A model generated the notes under the pieces. It saw only the letters and a list, made by a program, of their open reading frames with translations, searched no databases and had not been told where the DNA came from. From Pseudomonadales bacterium (GTDB lineage: Bacteria; Pseudomonadota; Gammaproteobacteria; Pseudomonadales; DT-91), in contig JABSRQ010000007.1 of the NCBI GenBank assembly GCA_013215055.1, positions 62,001 through 126,000 on the forward strand: a stretch of 64,000 bases of DNA, given 5' to 3'. The first letter of the stretch is position 1. Every line of letters begins with the position of its first letter. Below are positions 52,352 through 61,816 of the stretch, piece after piece. The translations under genes were made by a program, and so were the position numbers.

Positions 52352-53137
52352 ATGGATATGAAGCAACTAACACCATTAATTGCTTGTGTGATGACGGGAT
52401 TCTTTAGCTCTGGCTGTGTTGATGTAGATAGTTTGGGGATTGATGCAGATGATATGTTTGCCACTTATTCGAGTCGAAATTTTCAGGGCGAGGCCGGATC
52501 TAATATTTATGCAACACTGAGGACCAATAAGATTGCGATTGAGTTGTCACATGGCGAGGAATTTTATGCCTCGTTAAATGGTGAACAGAAATGGATGGAG
52601 CAGGATAATATTCTGAGCTTTTTTGAGACAACCTACCAAGCTAGCTTTCCATCGATGCAGTTTAATGATGAAGTTAGTATTTTCTTGGATAGGGTTGAAG
52701 CTAACAACATCACCAGCTCTATAAAGAATCCGGATTACCCCTCGCTTCACTTACCCGTGAATGGCTCTAGTTATATGACAACAGATACTATAGAGATTAG
52801 CTGGGATACAACCGAAGCAACCGAAGCAACCGAAGCAACCGAAGCAACGAATTATGAAATCTATGTTGAAGCTATCGTAGATTGCTCTTTCAACTATGAA
52901 GGCAATGGAAACTATGTGAGTTACAAAAATTATACCTTCGAGGATAATGGTACGGCCTCATTGACCATTGCAAACCTTATGAGTGGCGTCGATATTGAGG
53001 CGGGAGCCACAAACTGTTCCCTGTCATTCAACATCGCCAGGGTAAATGTTAAAGATATAAGCCAGGATGGTTATATGGCGGGCAGTACCTTAAAAGCGTA
53101 TATGTTTGTGCCGCAGAACCATAGCATTAATTGGTAA
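52352..53137 (+). CDS. Secreted lipoprotein with Thr-Glu-Ala repeats
   Basis: A 261-residue lipoprotein: signal peptide with lipobox SSGC (Cys22), followed by Asp and Val residues. A central tract TEATEATEATEAT (about residues 154-166) comes from a 9-bp tandem repeat. The following part (TNYEIYVEAIVDCSFNYEGN) is beta-rich and looks like an Ig-like fold (immediately before the repeat is an IEISWDTT strand). Asp at +2 could retain it in the inner membrane. No family is recognised. AAAAAAGGG precedes the ATG. GC is lower than in the neighbours, hinting at acquired DNA. Confidence 0.65.
   Translation: MDMKQLTPLIACVMTGFFSSGCVDVDSLGIDADDMFATYSSRNFQGEAGSNIYATLRTNKIAIELSHGEEFYASLNGEQKWMEQDNILSFFETTYQASFPSMQFNDEVSIFLDRVEANNITSSIKNPDYPSLHLPVNGSSYMTTDTIEISWDTTEATEATEATEATNYEIYVEAIVDCSFNYEGNGNYVSYKNYTFEDNGTASLTIANLMSGVDIEAGATNCSLSFNIARVNVKDISQDGYMAGSTLKAYMFVPQNHSINW
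52811..52851 (+). repeat. 9-bp in-frame tandem repeat
   Basis: ACCGAAGCA occurs four times exactly in a row plus a partial fifth, within the lipoprotein gene. Each unit encodes three residues (Thr-Glu-Ala), so copy-number change keeps the frame. Confidence 0.9.
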
Positions 53138-53145
53138 GGCAATAG

Positions 53146-53175
53146 AGAGGCCTTCATTCAGGCCTCTTCTTTTTA
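53146..53175 (+). terminator. Rho-independent terminator of lipoprotein gene
   Basis: AGAGGCCT, six-base loop, AGGCCTCT, followed by TCTTTTTAA. A perfect eight-pair stem just after the lipoprotein stop codon. Confidence 0.85.
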
Positions 53176-53247
53176 ATTTACTCACGTAAAATACGCTTGC
53201 CCTGAGAGCACCGTAAAATACAGGAGAGTAAGCGTTCCATCAGAATT

Positions 53248-53288
53248 AAATAAAGGCCTCTTTGTGTGACACAATGAGGCCTTTATTT
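53248..53288. terminator. Bidirectional terminator before cytochrome gene
   Basis: AAATAAAGGCCTC (53248-53260) pairs perfectly with GAGGCCTTTATTT (53276-53288) over a 15-base loop, with A/T tracts at both ends. It lies 23 bases beyond the cytochrome stop and suits the minus strand. Confidence 0.8.
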
Positions 53289-53310
53289 TGATCTATGAAA
53301 CTGCTTTGGA

Positions 53311-55044
53311 CTATAGAGACTTCAGATAATCAATAAGCAGTTGTTTGTCCGTATTGGATAAACTGTTATCGCAGGTCATTGTATGGCCCTTGTCACTGAA
53401 AACGGGCACATCAATCGCAGGAGTTGGACGGCTACTGCCTAAACAAAAAAGTGCCTCCAAACTATCCACACTGCCATTATGTAAAAACAGTTTTTGGGCC
53501 CATAAACCATTCATTTTAGGGGCCTTAAGTTTGTGTGTTAACAGGGCGCCATTTTGAAATAATTCCGGCACTTCCGGATTACCATCAACATCGGCATCAC
53601 CCCATGCCATCAGAGCATCATCAACCCCCAAGGCAGCATAATCATAAAGCCCGGTACTGCTGCCATGCGGCCCGTCATGACAGGCTGTGCAGTTTGCATC
53701 AAATAAGGTTTTACCTGCGGCAATATTGGCCAGCGGTGCTGGATTAGGATTATTGGGCGCCTGTAACGTCATGATGAAATCATGTAACGGTTGTCTGCGT
53801 TCAAACGGGTATTTATCAGCACCCAGGGATAACACAATAAAATCCTGAATAAAGGCATCAAGATTATGGGTGGAGCCGGTCAGGCCTAACTGCATAGAGG
53901 CATTGCTATTGGCATCCTGGTAGTCCTGTAATTCCTGCAAACCCCATAAAGGTAACATCTTAGACACCGTATGGGCCTGATCATCCAAACCTACCGGGTC
54001 GATAACAAAATCTTGGGTACCGGCTTTCCAGCTCAGGTGCATATCTTGTTTTGCTGGCGAAGGCAGAGGTAAACCCGAGCTGTTATTTAACAAAGGTAAC
54101 ATCGGGGCCATCTTGAATAACAGCTTGGCTTTACTGATATTACGGTTAAATTCGGCAACCTGCGGCGCCACCCAGGCTTTAACGTTGTCGGAAACGGGTT
54201 GATCGATAAGGCTGTTATCGGCAGCTTGCACAGTAATAAAAGATAATGCCATCAGATGTTTACCATAATCGTAATCATGATTAGCCTGGCCAATACTGTA
54301 TTGATCTCCGGCTTTTGCAAAATGGCAGCTGGCACAGCCAAAGGCTTTGGAGTTGACCCCAGACATCTTTTTACCGTTGACTAAACCTATGGGGTAGCGG
54401 CTATAGGGATCATCATATAAACCAAACTTGCTGAAGCTTGGCCCCATGCTGTTGGGCGCGTTTTCTAATAATAAATCGACGATAATGGTAGGAATACCTA
54501 ATAACTCAAAACCTTCATAGAAAAACATATCTTTACCACACATCAGTTTCAGGTATTCGGTGGCAATTTTCACATCATTGAGGTTGTCGAAGTAGCGGTC
54601 ACAGGCACCATTCGTTTGCCCAAACTCCATCACTTCCTGAATATTTGTAGAGGTATTGGTCAGCGGTAATAAAGAGTTTGTAGGCACAAACTTCGCAGTT
54701 AAATTAAACGCTTTTTGATCTTTTAAGCTGATGTGGAATTCTTTGTTGGTAAAAATTTTACAATAACCCAGCCCCCGGCAATCACCCGTCCAGCCAGCAA
54801 ACTCAGAACCATCTTCGGCATGCGGTGTTAAGACAACGTCACGCATAAATTCCGTCACCCAACACTGATCGGCATCTTCACACTCACTGAGATGCTGGCT
54901 GATAGTGACATGGCCAGGGCCGGTAACATCAACGGTAATCTTGGACTGCAGCATGATGGTGAAACCCAGCTCACCTATGCAGGCAGTAAGCCCAAAGATC
55001 AGTAAAAGCACGATACAAGTGCGAGAACATAATGCTAAAAACAT
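53311..55044 (-). CDS. Di-haem cytochrome c lipoprotein (MauG/CcpA-like peroxidase family)
   Basis: A 577-residue lipoprotein (lipobox LTAC, Cys22). An N-terminal beta domain (~30-110; GPGHVTISQHLSE, EFAGWTGDC) resembles the divergent InlB-type repeat. Two c-type haem sites follow: CASCH at about residue 236 and CTACH at about 450. The two-haem layout with ~210 residues between the sites resembles bacterial cytochrome c peroxidases and MauG, though no full family match can be claimed. It should act in the periplasm in peroxide reduction or substrate oxidation. A Cys-Cys pair in the N-terminal domain may form disulfides. It stands alone with its own terminator. Confidence 0.8.
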   Translation of the reverse strand: MFLALCSRTCIVLLLIFGLTACIGELGFTIMLQSKITVDVTGPGHVTISQHLSECEDADQCWVTEFMRDVVLTPHAEDGSEFAGWTGDCRGLGYCKIFTNKEFHISLKDQKAFNLTAKFVPTNSLLPLTNTSTNIQEVMEFGQTNGACDRYFDNLNDVKIATEYLKLMCGKDMFFYEGFELLGIPTIIVDLLLENAPNSMGPSFSKFGLYDDPYSRYPIGLVNGKKMSGVNSKAFGCASCHFAKAGDQYSIGQANHDYDYGKHLMALSFITVQAADNSLIDQPVSDNVKAWVAPQVAEFNRNISKAKLLFKMAPMLPLLNNSSGLPLPSPAKQDMHLSWKAGTQDFVIDPVGLDDQAHTVSKMLPLWGLQELQDYQDANSNASMQLGLTGSTHNLDAFIQDFIVLSLGADKYPFERRQPLHDFIMTLQAPNNPNPAPLANIAAGKTLFDANCTACHDGPHGSSTGLYDYAALGVDDALMAWGDADVDGNPEVPELFQNGALLTHKLKAPKMNGLWAQKLFLHNGSVDSLEALFCLGSSRPTPAIDVPVFSDKGHTMTCDNSLSNTDKQLLIDYLKSL

Positions 55045-55388
55045 GTGTAACCTCTATGCACATCCATGTCTGTTTAATAGGCTCATTAAACTGAGGACGT
55101 GATTATTTTTATTATTAATTACCGCGCATGCTAACTGATAGCTTGTACAATTTAAATACAAATGACCGGATGCGGCAGATATCAGATAGCTAAGGAATGA
55201 AAAAAAATAAGTATATGCTATTGATATATATTGAATAATTATCTATTTATCGCTAATACAAAAACTCAACATTACATAAGTGTCATCACTGGGCATAGGC
55301 AATATAAGTACCCAATGCCGCTGAATCTTGATCATCAAGCGCTACACAGCTTCACTGTATGTTCAGATCATAATCGAACTAAATTAAG
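55045..55388. other. Intergenic region between kinase and cytochrome genes
   Basis: 344 bases, AT-rich, between two minus-strand genes. It must contain the promoter of the cytochrome gene at its left start and the end of the histidine kinase operon at its right. No hairpin, ORF or known RNA motif was identified. Confidence 0.4.
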
Positions 55389-57503
55389 TTAAATCGGTAA
55401 GCTGATGGTAAAGCAGCATCCCTCGCCGGGATGAGATTCCACATCCAGCTTGCCTGCATGTTGCTCAACAATAATTCTATAAGCCATAGACAAACCCTGA
55501 CCCGTGCCTTTTCCGACTTCCTTGGTGGTAAAAAAAGGATCATAGATTTTGTCTATGATCTCGGGCTCTATGCCTGCACCCGTATCACTGATTTTGATAA
55601 AGATATTTTTTTCATCGGCAAAACTTTGAATATTAATAAGCCCCAGGTTTTCACTCTGCAATTGTTCTATGGCATGAGCAGCATTAACAATCATATTCAA
55701 AAATACCTGGCTCAACGCACTATGATAACCCTGAATACTCGGTAGCTCAGCCAGATCGGTTTTTACTTCGGCAATAAAACGCCATTCATTACGTGACACA
55801 TTAACCGTACTTAATATGGTTGCGTTGATATCAACGGCCTCTGGGTGCTCGGAATCGGGGTGAGAGAAATCTTTCAGCGCCTTGACGATGGTACTGATAC
55901 GTTGAATGCCATCCAGGGATTGAGCGATACACTGGGGGATATCCTCCAATAAGAAGTCCATATCCATGGCCTTGGCTTGCGTATTTAAGCTCTGGGTTAA
56001 TGCCGCCAATGTGCTGTCGTCGTGAACCGTATTGATGGTCATCGCCGCCTGACAAAATCTGCTGAGATCAACAAAGGCCTTCTGCAAAAAATCGGTATTA
56101 TCGTAAACAAACTGCACCGGCGTGTTGATATCATGCGCCACACCTGCGGCCAACTGCCCTATGGATTCCAGCTTCTGTGCCTGATTCAGTTGCGCCTGCA
56201 TAGTCCTTTGCTGTTTGGCCATATTTTTAAAACGGGTAATATCGAACATTAGCCCCGTGCTACTGATCACCACAGAATTTTCAGCCGTATTAGAGATAAT
56301 ATTTCTGACCCAGACCAAGCTCCCATCTTTATGTAACATGCGAAATTCAATGTTTTGGCTTTCTCCCACATTGTTCCGCAATGCCTGAAATTTCTCCTTC
56401 ACCATGGCTATGTCATCGGGGTAAACCATCGACAATGCCCCCTTCTGCAGCTGTAAAATTTCCGCAGCCGTGATACCTAATAAATCTTCCACCTGATCAC
56501 TGACAAAGCTGTATCTTTTAGCCTTAATATCATAGCGCCATAACACACCATGCACGGAGTTGATTAACGTATCCATCTCCTGTCGGGATGAGATTAACTT
56601 TTTGGTTTCATCGTTAAAACGAGACTTAAGACCTTGTAATAAAAAGAACAGATGACTCTGATAGATAAATAAAAAAAGCGTAATTATGAGCCCGGATAAC
56701 AGCGGAGAATAGCGATACAACCAGAAAATCAGGGGTCTTTTTGCTGGTGTAAATTGATACTTTAGCGGAAAACGACTGTTAAAAAAATGAATATCAGCAG
56801 GCAAGATAATCGGGCTATCTGTCGCAACAGGTTTCCGACCGCCGACTTTATCTAACGAGTTTAATGTTTTTTCATCTGCCGGTGTATGTGTACCATTAAC
56901 AACAGGTAGCAAATCAAAAACCTGGGCATCTATCAATTTAATATTATTCTGTATCAATGCCGCCAGATGAATTTTCACCAACAAAAATAGCGGTTCTTTA
57001 AGCGTTTTTTCACCCTGTCTTTTAAGTTTTATAGGGCTAAAAACCAGCATATCCATTGCAGCCTTATCTTTATCGTAATAGATCAATTGCCAGGTTATTG
57101 TATCTTCTGATGATAATTGAGTGAGGGATGGTAGCCATGAAAAACGGTTTTTTTTATCGTTATTAAATACATAAACTGCACGTTTTTCTGCATCAAACAA
57201 TGCCAGAGCTTTTAGATATTTCAGCTCTTCATTCTGTAAACTCAGTTTTTCATCCCAGCTCTGCCTCACCTCAGCTATAGAGTGTCGACTTAACTCCGTA
57301 TGCAGGCGCTTAATCTGCGACTGTAACAATAGAAAATCATCTTGAATTTCGGCATCAAGAATATGGCTTAAACGTAAAACTTCTTGTTGCTGCTGGGTCT
57401 TAAATATCCTATCTACATAGCGCTGAGCAATAATAGAGACACTAGCTCCAATTAAAATCAGCAGCGCCAGGGAAAAACTCTGCCTCTTTAGGAGGTTCAT
57501 CAT
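55389..57503 (-). CDS. PAS-containing sensor histidine kinase
   Basis: A 704-residue membrane kinase. Two membrane segments (LALLILIGASVSIIA near residue 18; PLLSGLIITLFLFIYQSHLFFL about 270-290) bracket a ~240-residue periplasmic sensor. A PAS domain (~310-435) is followed by the H-box GVAHDINTPVQF with His at about 455, an N-box MIVNAAHAIEQ, and the ATP lid DTGAGIEP...GKGTGQGLSM. It should autophosphorylate and phosphorylate a receiver. It is co-transcribed with the response regulator at 57510, six bases upstream, its likely partner. Confidence 0.9.
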   Translation of the reverse strand: MMNLLKRQSFSLALLILIGASVSIIAQRYVDRIFKTQQQQEVLRLSHILDAEIQDDFLLLQSQIKRLHTELSRHSIAEVRQSWDEKLSLQNEELKYLKALALFDAEKRAVYVFNNDKKNRFSWLPSLTQLSSEDTITWQLIYYDKDKAAMDMLVFSPIKLKRQGEKTLKEPLFLLVKIHLAALIQNNIKLIDAQVFDLLPVVNGTHTPADEKTLNSLDKVGGRKPVATDSPIILPADIHFFNSRFPLKYQFTPAKRPLIFWLYRYSPLLSGLIITLFLFIYQSHLFFLLQGLKSRFNDETKKLISSRQEMDTLINSVHGVLWRYDIKAKRYSFVSDQVEDLLGITAAEILQLQKGALSMVYPDDIAMVKEKFQALRNNVGESQNIEFRMLHKDGSLVWVRNIISNTAENSVVISSTGLMFDITRFKNMAKQQRTMQAQLNQAQKLESIGQLAAGVAHDINTPVQFVYDNTDFLQKAFVDLSRFCQAAMTINTVHDDSTLAALTQSLNTQAKAMDMDFLLEDIPQCIAQSLDGIQRISTIVKALKDFSHPDSEHPEAVDINATILSTVNVSRNEWRFIAEVKTDLAELPSIQGYHSALSQVFLNMIVNAAHAIEQLQSENLGLINIQSFADEKNIFIKISDTGAGIEPEIIDKIYDPFFTTKEVGKGTGQGLSMAYRIIVEQHAGKLDVESHPGEGCCFTISLPI

Positions 57504-57509
57504 AAGTCG

Positions 57510-58658
57510 TTAATCATTATTAACAATCACTCCAATAGGCTCCTGTACCACTTTTTTCTCGGCAAATTCCTTCAGTCTGAACAATAAAACCTCATCAACA
57601 GCGCCGCCTTTTTTAACGATAATAGAGCCGTCCTTGGTCATCACATCCTGATCCAGAATCATACCCACTTGCAAATCTCTGACACGTAACTTACCTTCTT
57701 CTTCCAGGCTTGGAGCCTTGCTGGCTTCCAGTTTCAGCAAATGATCTTTGAGTTTGATCAAGGCATCTCGGTGATAACAGTCCCCCTGTTCATACATCTG
57801 ATTAAAAACCGCCTCAATCGCATGCCCAGCCGTTAATTGAAATTGCATTTTCACCACCACCTTTAAAACCTCTGCTGACAGGCTCGCATCTGTTTCCTCC
57901 TCATTATTAGGTTCTGCATTGATATGCAGAATCATTTTGGCCACATGCTCCAGCTTAGGAAGATTCGCAATCAACTTCGCCGAGCTTTCAAAAGACGATT
58001 GCAATAGCAATTCTTCATCATCGCTTAACGCAGCGCCGGAAAATATTTTTTCCTTTAGCTCAACGGCCAGGGAAAAAATGCTGAGATGGCACATCATCGC
58101 CGCCAGATCCAATTCCCAACTATCATCTAACTCCATCACCTGGCTCAAGTACTGGCAATGCTGTTTCACGGCAGTAACATGATTGGCAATAACCGGATCC
58201 ATTGTCATCACCAGGGAAGATAATACGTTGATGGAACCGGTAAGTGTTTTTTCCAATAACTGCTTTTCAGATTGCAGCAGGCGGTATTGAGTTAACCCGG
58301 CGATAAGCGCATTACCCAATGTTTCGGCCGGACAGGGTTTATTAAGGAAGCGAAAAATTTCGCCGTTATTGACCGCATCAATCGCCGATTGAATATCGCT
58401 TTGACCGGTGAGAATTATACGAATAGAGTCGGGACTCAGGGTTTTTACCTGGGTCAGAAATGCCGCGCCATTCATATTGGGCATACGCATATCCGACATC
58501 ACCACGGCAAAGGGGCCATCAGTCTCTATCAGCGCCAAACCTTCTTCACCACTGGTTGCAGTGCTGAGGTCTATTTTCCCGCGGTATTGACGCTTAAAGC
58601 TATGCAGGATATTGGCATCGTCATCAACAAACAGGAACTTCTCTTTGATTACCGCCAT
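57510..58658 (-). CDS. Response regulator with inactive HD-GYP-like domain
   Basis: A 382-residue protein. The receiver (1-125) has phosphoacceptor Asp56 (VVMSDMRMPN) and an acidic pocket at VDDD (residues 11-14), plus Lys near 107 (FLNKPCP). The remainder is arranged like an HD-GYP phosphodiesterase, but the metal motif HD reads CHLS and the HHERxDGxGYP segment reads ILHINAEPNN. It is therefore unlikely to hydrolyse c-di-GMP, and may act by protein contact. A C-terminal segment (VRDLQVGMILDQDV) is often attached to HD-type proteins. It is the first gene of an operon with the histidine kinase. Confidence 0.88.
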   Translation of the reverse strand: MAVIKEKFLFVDDDANILHSFKRQYRGKIDLSTATSGEEGLALIETDGPFAVVMSDMRMPNMNGAAFLTQVKTLSPDSIRIILTGQSDIQSAIDAVNNGEIFRFLNKPCPAETLGNALIAGLTQYRLLQSEKQLLEKTLTGSINVLSSLVMTMDPVIANHVTAVKQHCQYLSQVMELDDSWELDLAAMMCHLSIFSLAVELKEKIFSGAALSDDEELLLQSSFESSAKLIANLPKLEHVAKMILHINAEPNNEEETDASLSAEVLKVVVKMQFQLTAGHAIEAVFNQMYEQGDCYHRDALIKLKDHLLKLEASKAPSLEEEGKLRVRDLQVGMILDQDVMTKDGSIIVKKGGAVDEVLLFRLKEFAEKKVVQEPIGVIVNND

Positions 58659-59526
58659 ACTGCACCTCCGGGAGATTTAATATCAGGCTGATCAAACAGC
58701 CTTCAAGCACTGACATCATCCCTACGGTATTATTCAAAAACCTTCCGTTAACAAACTATAGCGCCGGCATTGCCTTAGCCAACAACAGCGCTGTTCAACA
58801 TCAGTTTAGACCACCTAGACTATTTTTAAGCAATTAGGTCTCCCCAACCCTATGAAAGACATAATAAGAACAACTGCCCTTACTGCTTATATCACATTGA
58901 ACTCTCTTTGCTTGTCTGCAGCCTAACGGGATTTTTCCATGCAAAATTTCCTGTCTATACCCTTGGAAACTTTTCTTTAGCATAAGCTTTTGAAAAGTGC
59001 CAAAACGGGTCTGCCTTAGCGGTTTTATCTTTATAAGGTTCACGCTGTGCCTCTTATAAATTGACGCCGTGTATTGAACTGGTGAACTTATACCGGGCAG
59101 TCAATTAAGTTTTTCCTGCCCGGTTTTCTAACCCAGGTAAATAACTGTTGATCATATAATCCCTGATGAATGTTTGATCTTTAAAATGACACATGTGCTA
59201 ATTCTGCATAAATAGCGAACGTTTTAAATACGATAAAATGATCTAGAATAATAAAGACTATTTGATGGCTAAACTCGCAGTGGTAGAAGAGTTAGTATGT
59301 GATTCCCCCCCTAAATAGTCCTGCTAATAATTACCTGCGATAAAGACCTGTGCAGCATATTCCGGACGAGTGATATGGATAATCTATCAAGATATATTTT
59401 TTATAATCATTCCTTCTTATAACAAAGTTTTATATCCGATAATTTGTCTATAGTGAGTGAACCCTATACATAAAATAATGACCGTTATGGGGCTGTGTAT
59501 GAACTTTTATAGGCGAAAAAAGAAGA
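58659..59526. other. Large intergenic region between two-component and TonB receptor genes
   Basis: 868 bases. It holds both divergent promoters and, on the + strand, a terminator-like hairpin at 59093-59127 with no gene before it. The remaining sequence is AT-rich from about 59130 onward and shows no coding frame I would support (a 69-codon minus-strand frame at 58834-59043 is unconvincing). Confidence 0.45.
59093..59127 (+). terminator. Orphan terminator-like hairpin
   Basis: CCGGGCAG (59093-59100) pairs perfectly with CTGCCCGG (59116-59123) over a 15-base loop and is followed by TTTT. There is no protein-coding gene on the + strand for ~400 bases before it, so it may end an unannotated small RNA. 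Confidence 0.5.
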
Positions 59527-61635
59527 ATGAATAGTCATCAATACCTACCATTACTATTTACTATTTTTTTTTATTGTCATTTTTCATTAGCGGAATCAGC
59601 CTCATCAAAAACCAGACTTGAAGAAGTGATTGTTACTGCTACAAAAACAGGCCCAACCAATCAACAAAAAACACCTTTATCGATCACGGCTATTGGGGCG
59701 GATGCATTGAGACTTTCATCGCTGCAAACGATCAAAGATCTGCCGTTAATGGCCCCCGGGATTTCTATTAGCCAAAATGTAGGTTATGGGCAGTTATATA
59801 TTCGAGGCATTGGCAGTAATAGTGTTTTTGCCGGCAGTGATCCCAGCAGCACAATTCATGTTGATGGGGTTTATTTGTCTAGACCCCTGGCCGTATTTAA
59901 TGAATTTTTAGACTTACAACAAATTGAAGTTTTACGTGGCCCGCAGGGCACCTTATATGGCCGTAATGCAACAGGCGGCACCATCAATCTCATTACTAAA
60001 AAACCCACGCAGGCTTTTTCTTTTAAGGGTAATGTTGATTTAGGCAGTTTTAATAAACGTGGTGTTCAGGCGACGGTTAATGGTGCAATAACGCAAAAAG
60101 TCAGTGCTAATTTAGCGTTATCGGCACTTCAACGTGACGGCTATATTGAAAACATTCATGCTTTGGGTTCTTCCGACTTTAATGATCAAGACAGGGCACA
60201 AGCGCGCATGGCCGTGCGTTATCAAGCCACTGAACATTTACTGATTGATCTGAGTGCAGATTATTTTGATCGTGATGAGAGTGCGCCACAGTTTAGGCCT
60301 CAGGTTCAGCCTGCAAGTAATAAACCTCCTCTATCACCTGCGTTAACACCGCAAAAAATGAAGGACTGGGAGTTAAACATTGCCTTTGAATCCAGTGGTA
60401 AGGAACGCAGTAAAGGCACTGCTTTACATGTGGGTTGGCGCATTAATGAAAGCTCAAAATGGGTCTTTATTTCATCCTATCGGGAAAATGATTATTCCTT
60501 TGATACAGACAGTGACTTTTCCGAAATAGATGCATTGATCAGTCATTTTTCCGATATTCAGAGCCAAGCTTCTCAGGAAATACAATACCATTTTCGTAAT
60601 GAATATCTGACGCTGGTGAGCGGGCTTTATTGGTTTAACGAAGATTTACAAACAGCCGCCGCCGTAGACCTTCTATTTTTAGGCATTCAACCTGCGCCGA
60701 TAAATACCTTTGATATAGAAAACGAAACCCGAGCTTCAGCTTTTTTCATTGATAGCCAATATGCCCTAACAAGCGAGCTCTCCTTGCTGCTCGGTGGCCG
60801 GTATAGCTATGAAGAAAAAGATTTTCATATTACAAAAAATAGCCCGGTGACCGATAAAACAGTTAATGATTCATGGTCAGATTTTAGTCCCAAGTTAGGT
60901 CTGCAGTGGTTATATCGTGAAAACATTTTTACCTATGCCACCATCACTAAGGGCTTTAAAAGTGGTGGTTTTAATGTATCCGATGGTTTGAGTTTTGAGC
61001 CTGAACATTTATTGGCTTATGAAGTGGGCAGTAAAACAGATTTTCTACAGCAAAGATTGAGGCTTAATAGCAGTGTTTTCTATTACGATTATACCGATTT
61101 GCAGGTGCTTACTGCCATCGGTGCAGGCGCAGGTTCTATTATAAATAATGCGGCAGATGCAAGGCTCTATGGCTTTGAGATTGAACTGACAGCTCAAGTG
61201 AATAATTGGTGGCAGCTTCAAAGTAATGTGAGTTTCCTCAGCGCTGAATACCAGGATTACCAGTTAACCATTACAAATAATGCTGCCGGTAATACGTTAA
61301 ATTCCGCGCCTAAAGGCAGTTTTAGTCTGATCTCTGATATGTATCAAAACTTTAACTGGGGTAATTTACTCTATCGCGTAGAGTTTTTTTGGCAAGATAC
61401 GGTGTATTTTTCAGCTTTAAATGATGATGTGATGAAACAAGATGCCTACAGCCTGGTTAATGGCAGCATCAATTATTATTCCCGTGATGAGACTTGGCTG
61501 ATACAGCTTTATGCTAAAAACCTGGCGAATACGGTTTATGCCAATGCGGGATTGGATTTTTCTCCAACAGGGGTAAACCTGAGCATCAACGAACCCCGTA
61601 TTGTTGGTATTAAAGCCTCATATAGTTTTCAATGA
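59527..61635 (+). CDS. TonB-dependent outer-membrane receptor
   Basis: A 702-residue receptor. A signal peptide (LFTIFFYCHFSLAESA) is followed by the TonB-box-like EEVIVTATKTG, the plug domain (~45-165; LIKDLPLMAPGISI-type segment, VLRGPQGTLYGRNATGGTIN) and a 22-strand-type barrel ending in YSFQ. The plug motif GPQGTLYGRNATGG marks the TBDR family that often imports complex substrates other than iron. Substrate is unknown. It stands alone, ~870 bases from the divergent two-component operon, without an adjacent transporter. Confidence 0.92.
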   Translation: MNSHQYLPLLFTIFFYCHFSLAESASSKTRLEEVIVTATKTGPTNQQKTPLSITAIGADALRLSSLQTIKDLPLMAPGISISQNVGYGQLYIRGIGSNSVFAGSDPSSTIHVDGVYLSRPLAVFNEFLDLQQIEVLRGPQGTLYGRNATGGTINLITKKPTQAFSFKGNVDLGSFNKRGVQATVNGAITQKVSANLALSALQRDGYIENIHALGSSDFNDQDRAQARMAVRYQATEHLLIDLSADYFDRDESAPQFRPQVQPASNKPPLSPALTPQKMKDWELNIAFESSGKERSKGTALHVGWRINESSKWVFISSYRENDYSFDTDSDFSEIDALISHFSDIQSQASQEIQYHFRNEYLTLVSGLYWFNEDLQTAAAVDLLFLGIQPAPINTFDIENETRASAFFIDSQYALTSELSLLLGGRYSYEEKDFHITKNSPVTDKTVNDSWSDFSPKLGLQWLYRENIFTYATITKGFKSGGFNVSDGLSFEPEHLLAYEVGSKTDFLQQRLRLNSSVFYYDYTDLQVLTAIGAGAGSIINNAADARLYGFEIELTAQVNNWWQLQSNVSFLSAEYQDYQLTITNNAAGNTLNSAPKGSFSLISDMYQNFNWGNLLYRVEFFWQDTVYFSALNDDVMKQDAYSLVNGSINYYSRDETWLIQLYAKNLANTVYANAGLDFSPTGVNLSINEPRIVGIKASYSFQ

Positions 61636-61816
61636 TCCGATCAATTTATGATGACATTGAAGGGAATGGGATTTACTTATCTAGGAAGGAACCCCAACAG
61701 GTTGTTTGCAAGCTGTAAGTCAGTAGAGCCCAATATCCAGCACTTAATGGCCTAACAAGCTAATCAAGTATTGTTTGAGAGCTCGTTAGGTGTACTTGAG
61801 TCACTAGCACTTATCT

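Noticed and set aside
58834-59043. 69-codon minus-strand ORF in the large intergenic region
   Set aside because: No ribosome site or family similarity, and it runs antisense to a region that ends in a + strand terminator; probably chance.
58660-59526. c-di-GMP riboswitch near c-di-GMP genes
   Set aside because: The conserved GEMM core sequence is not found in the region.
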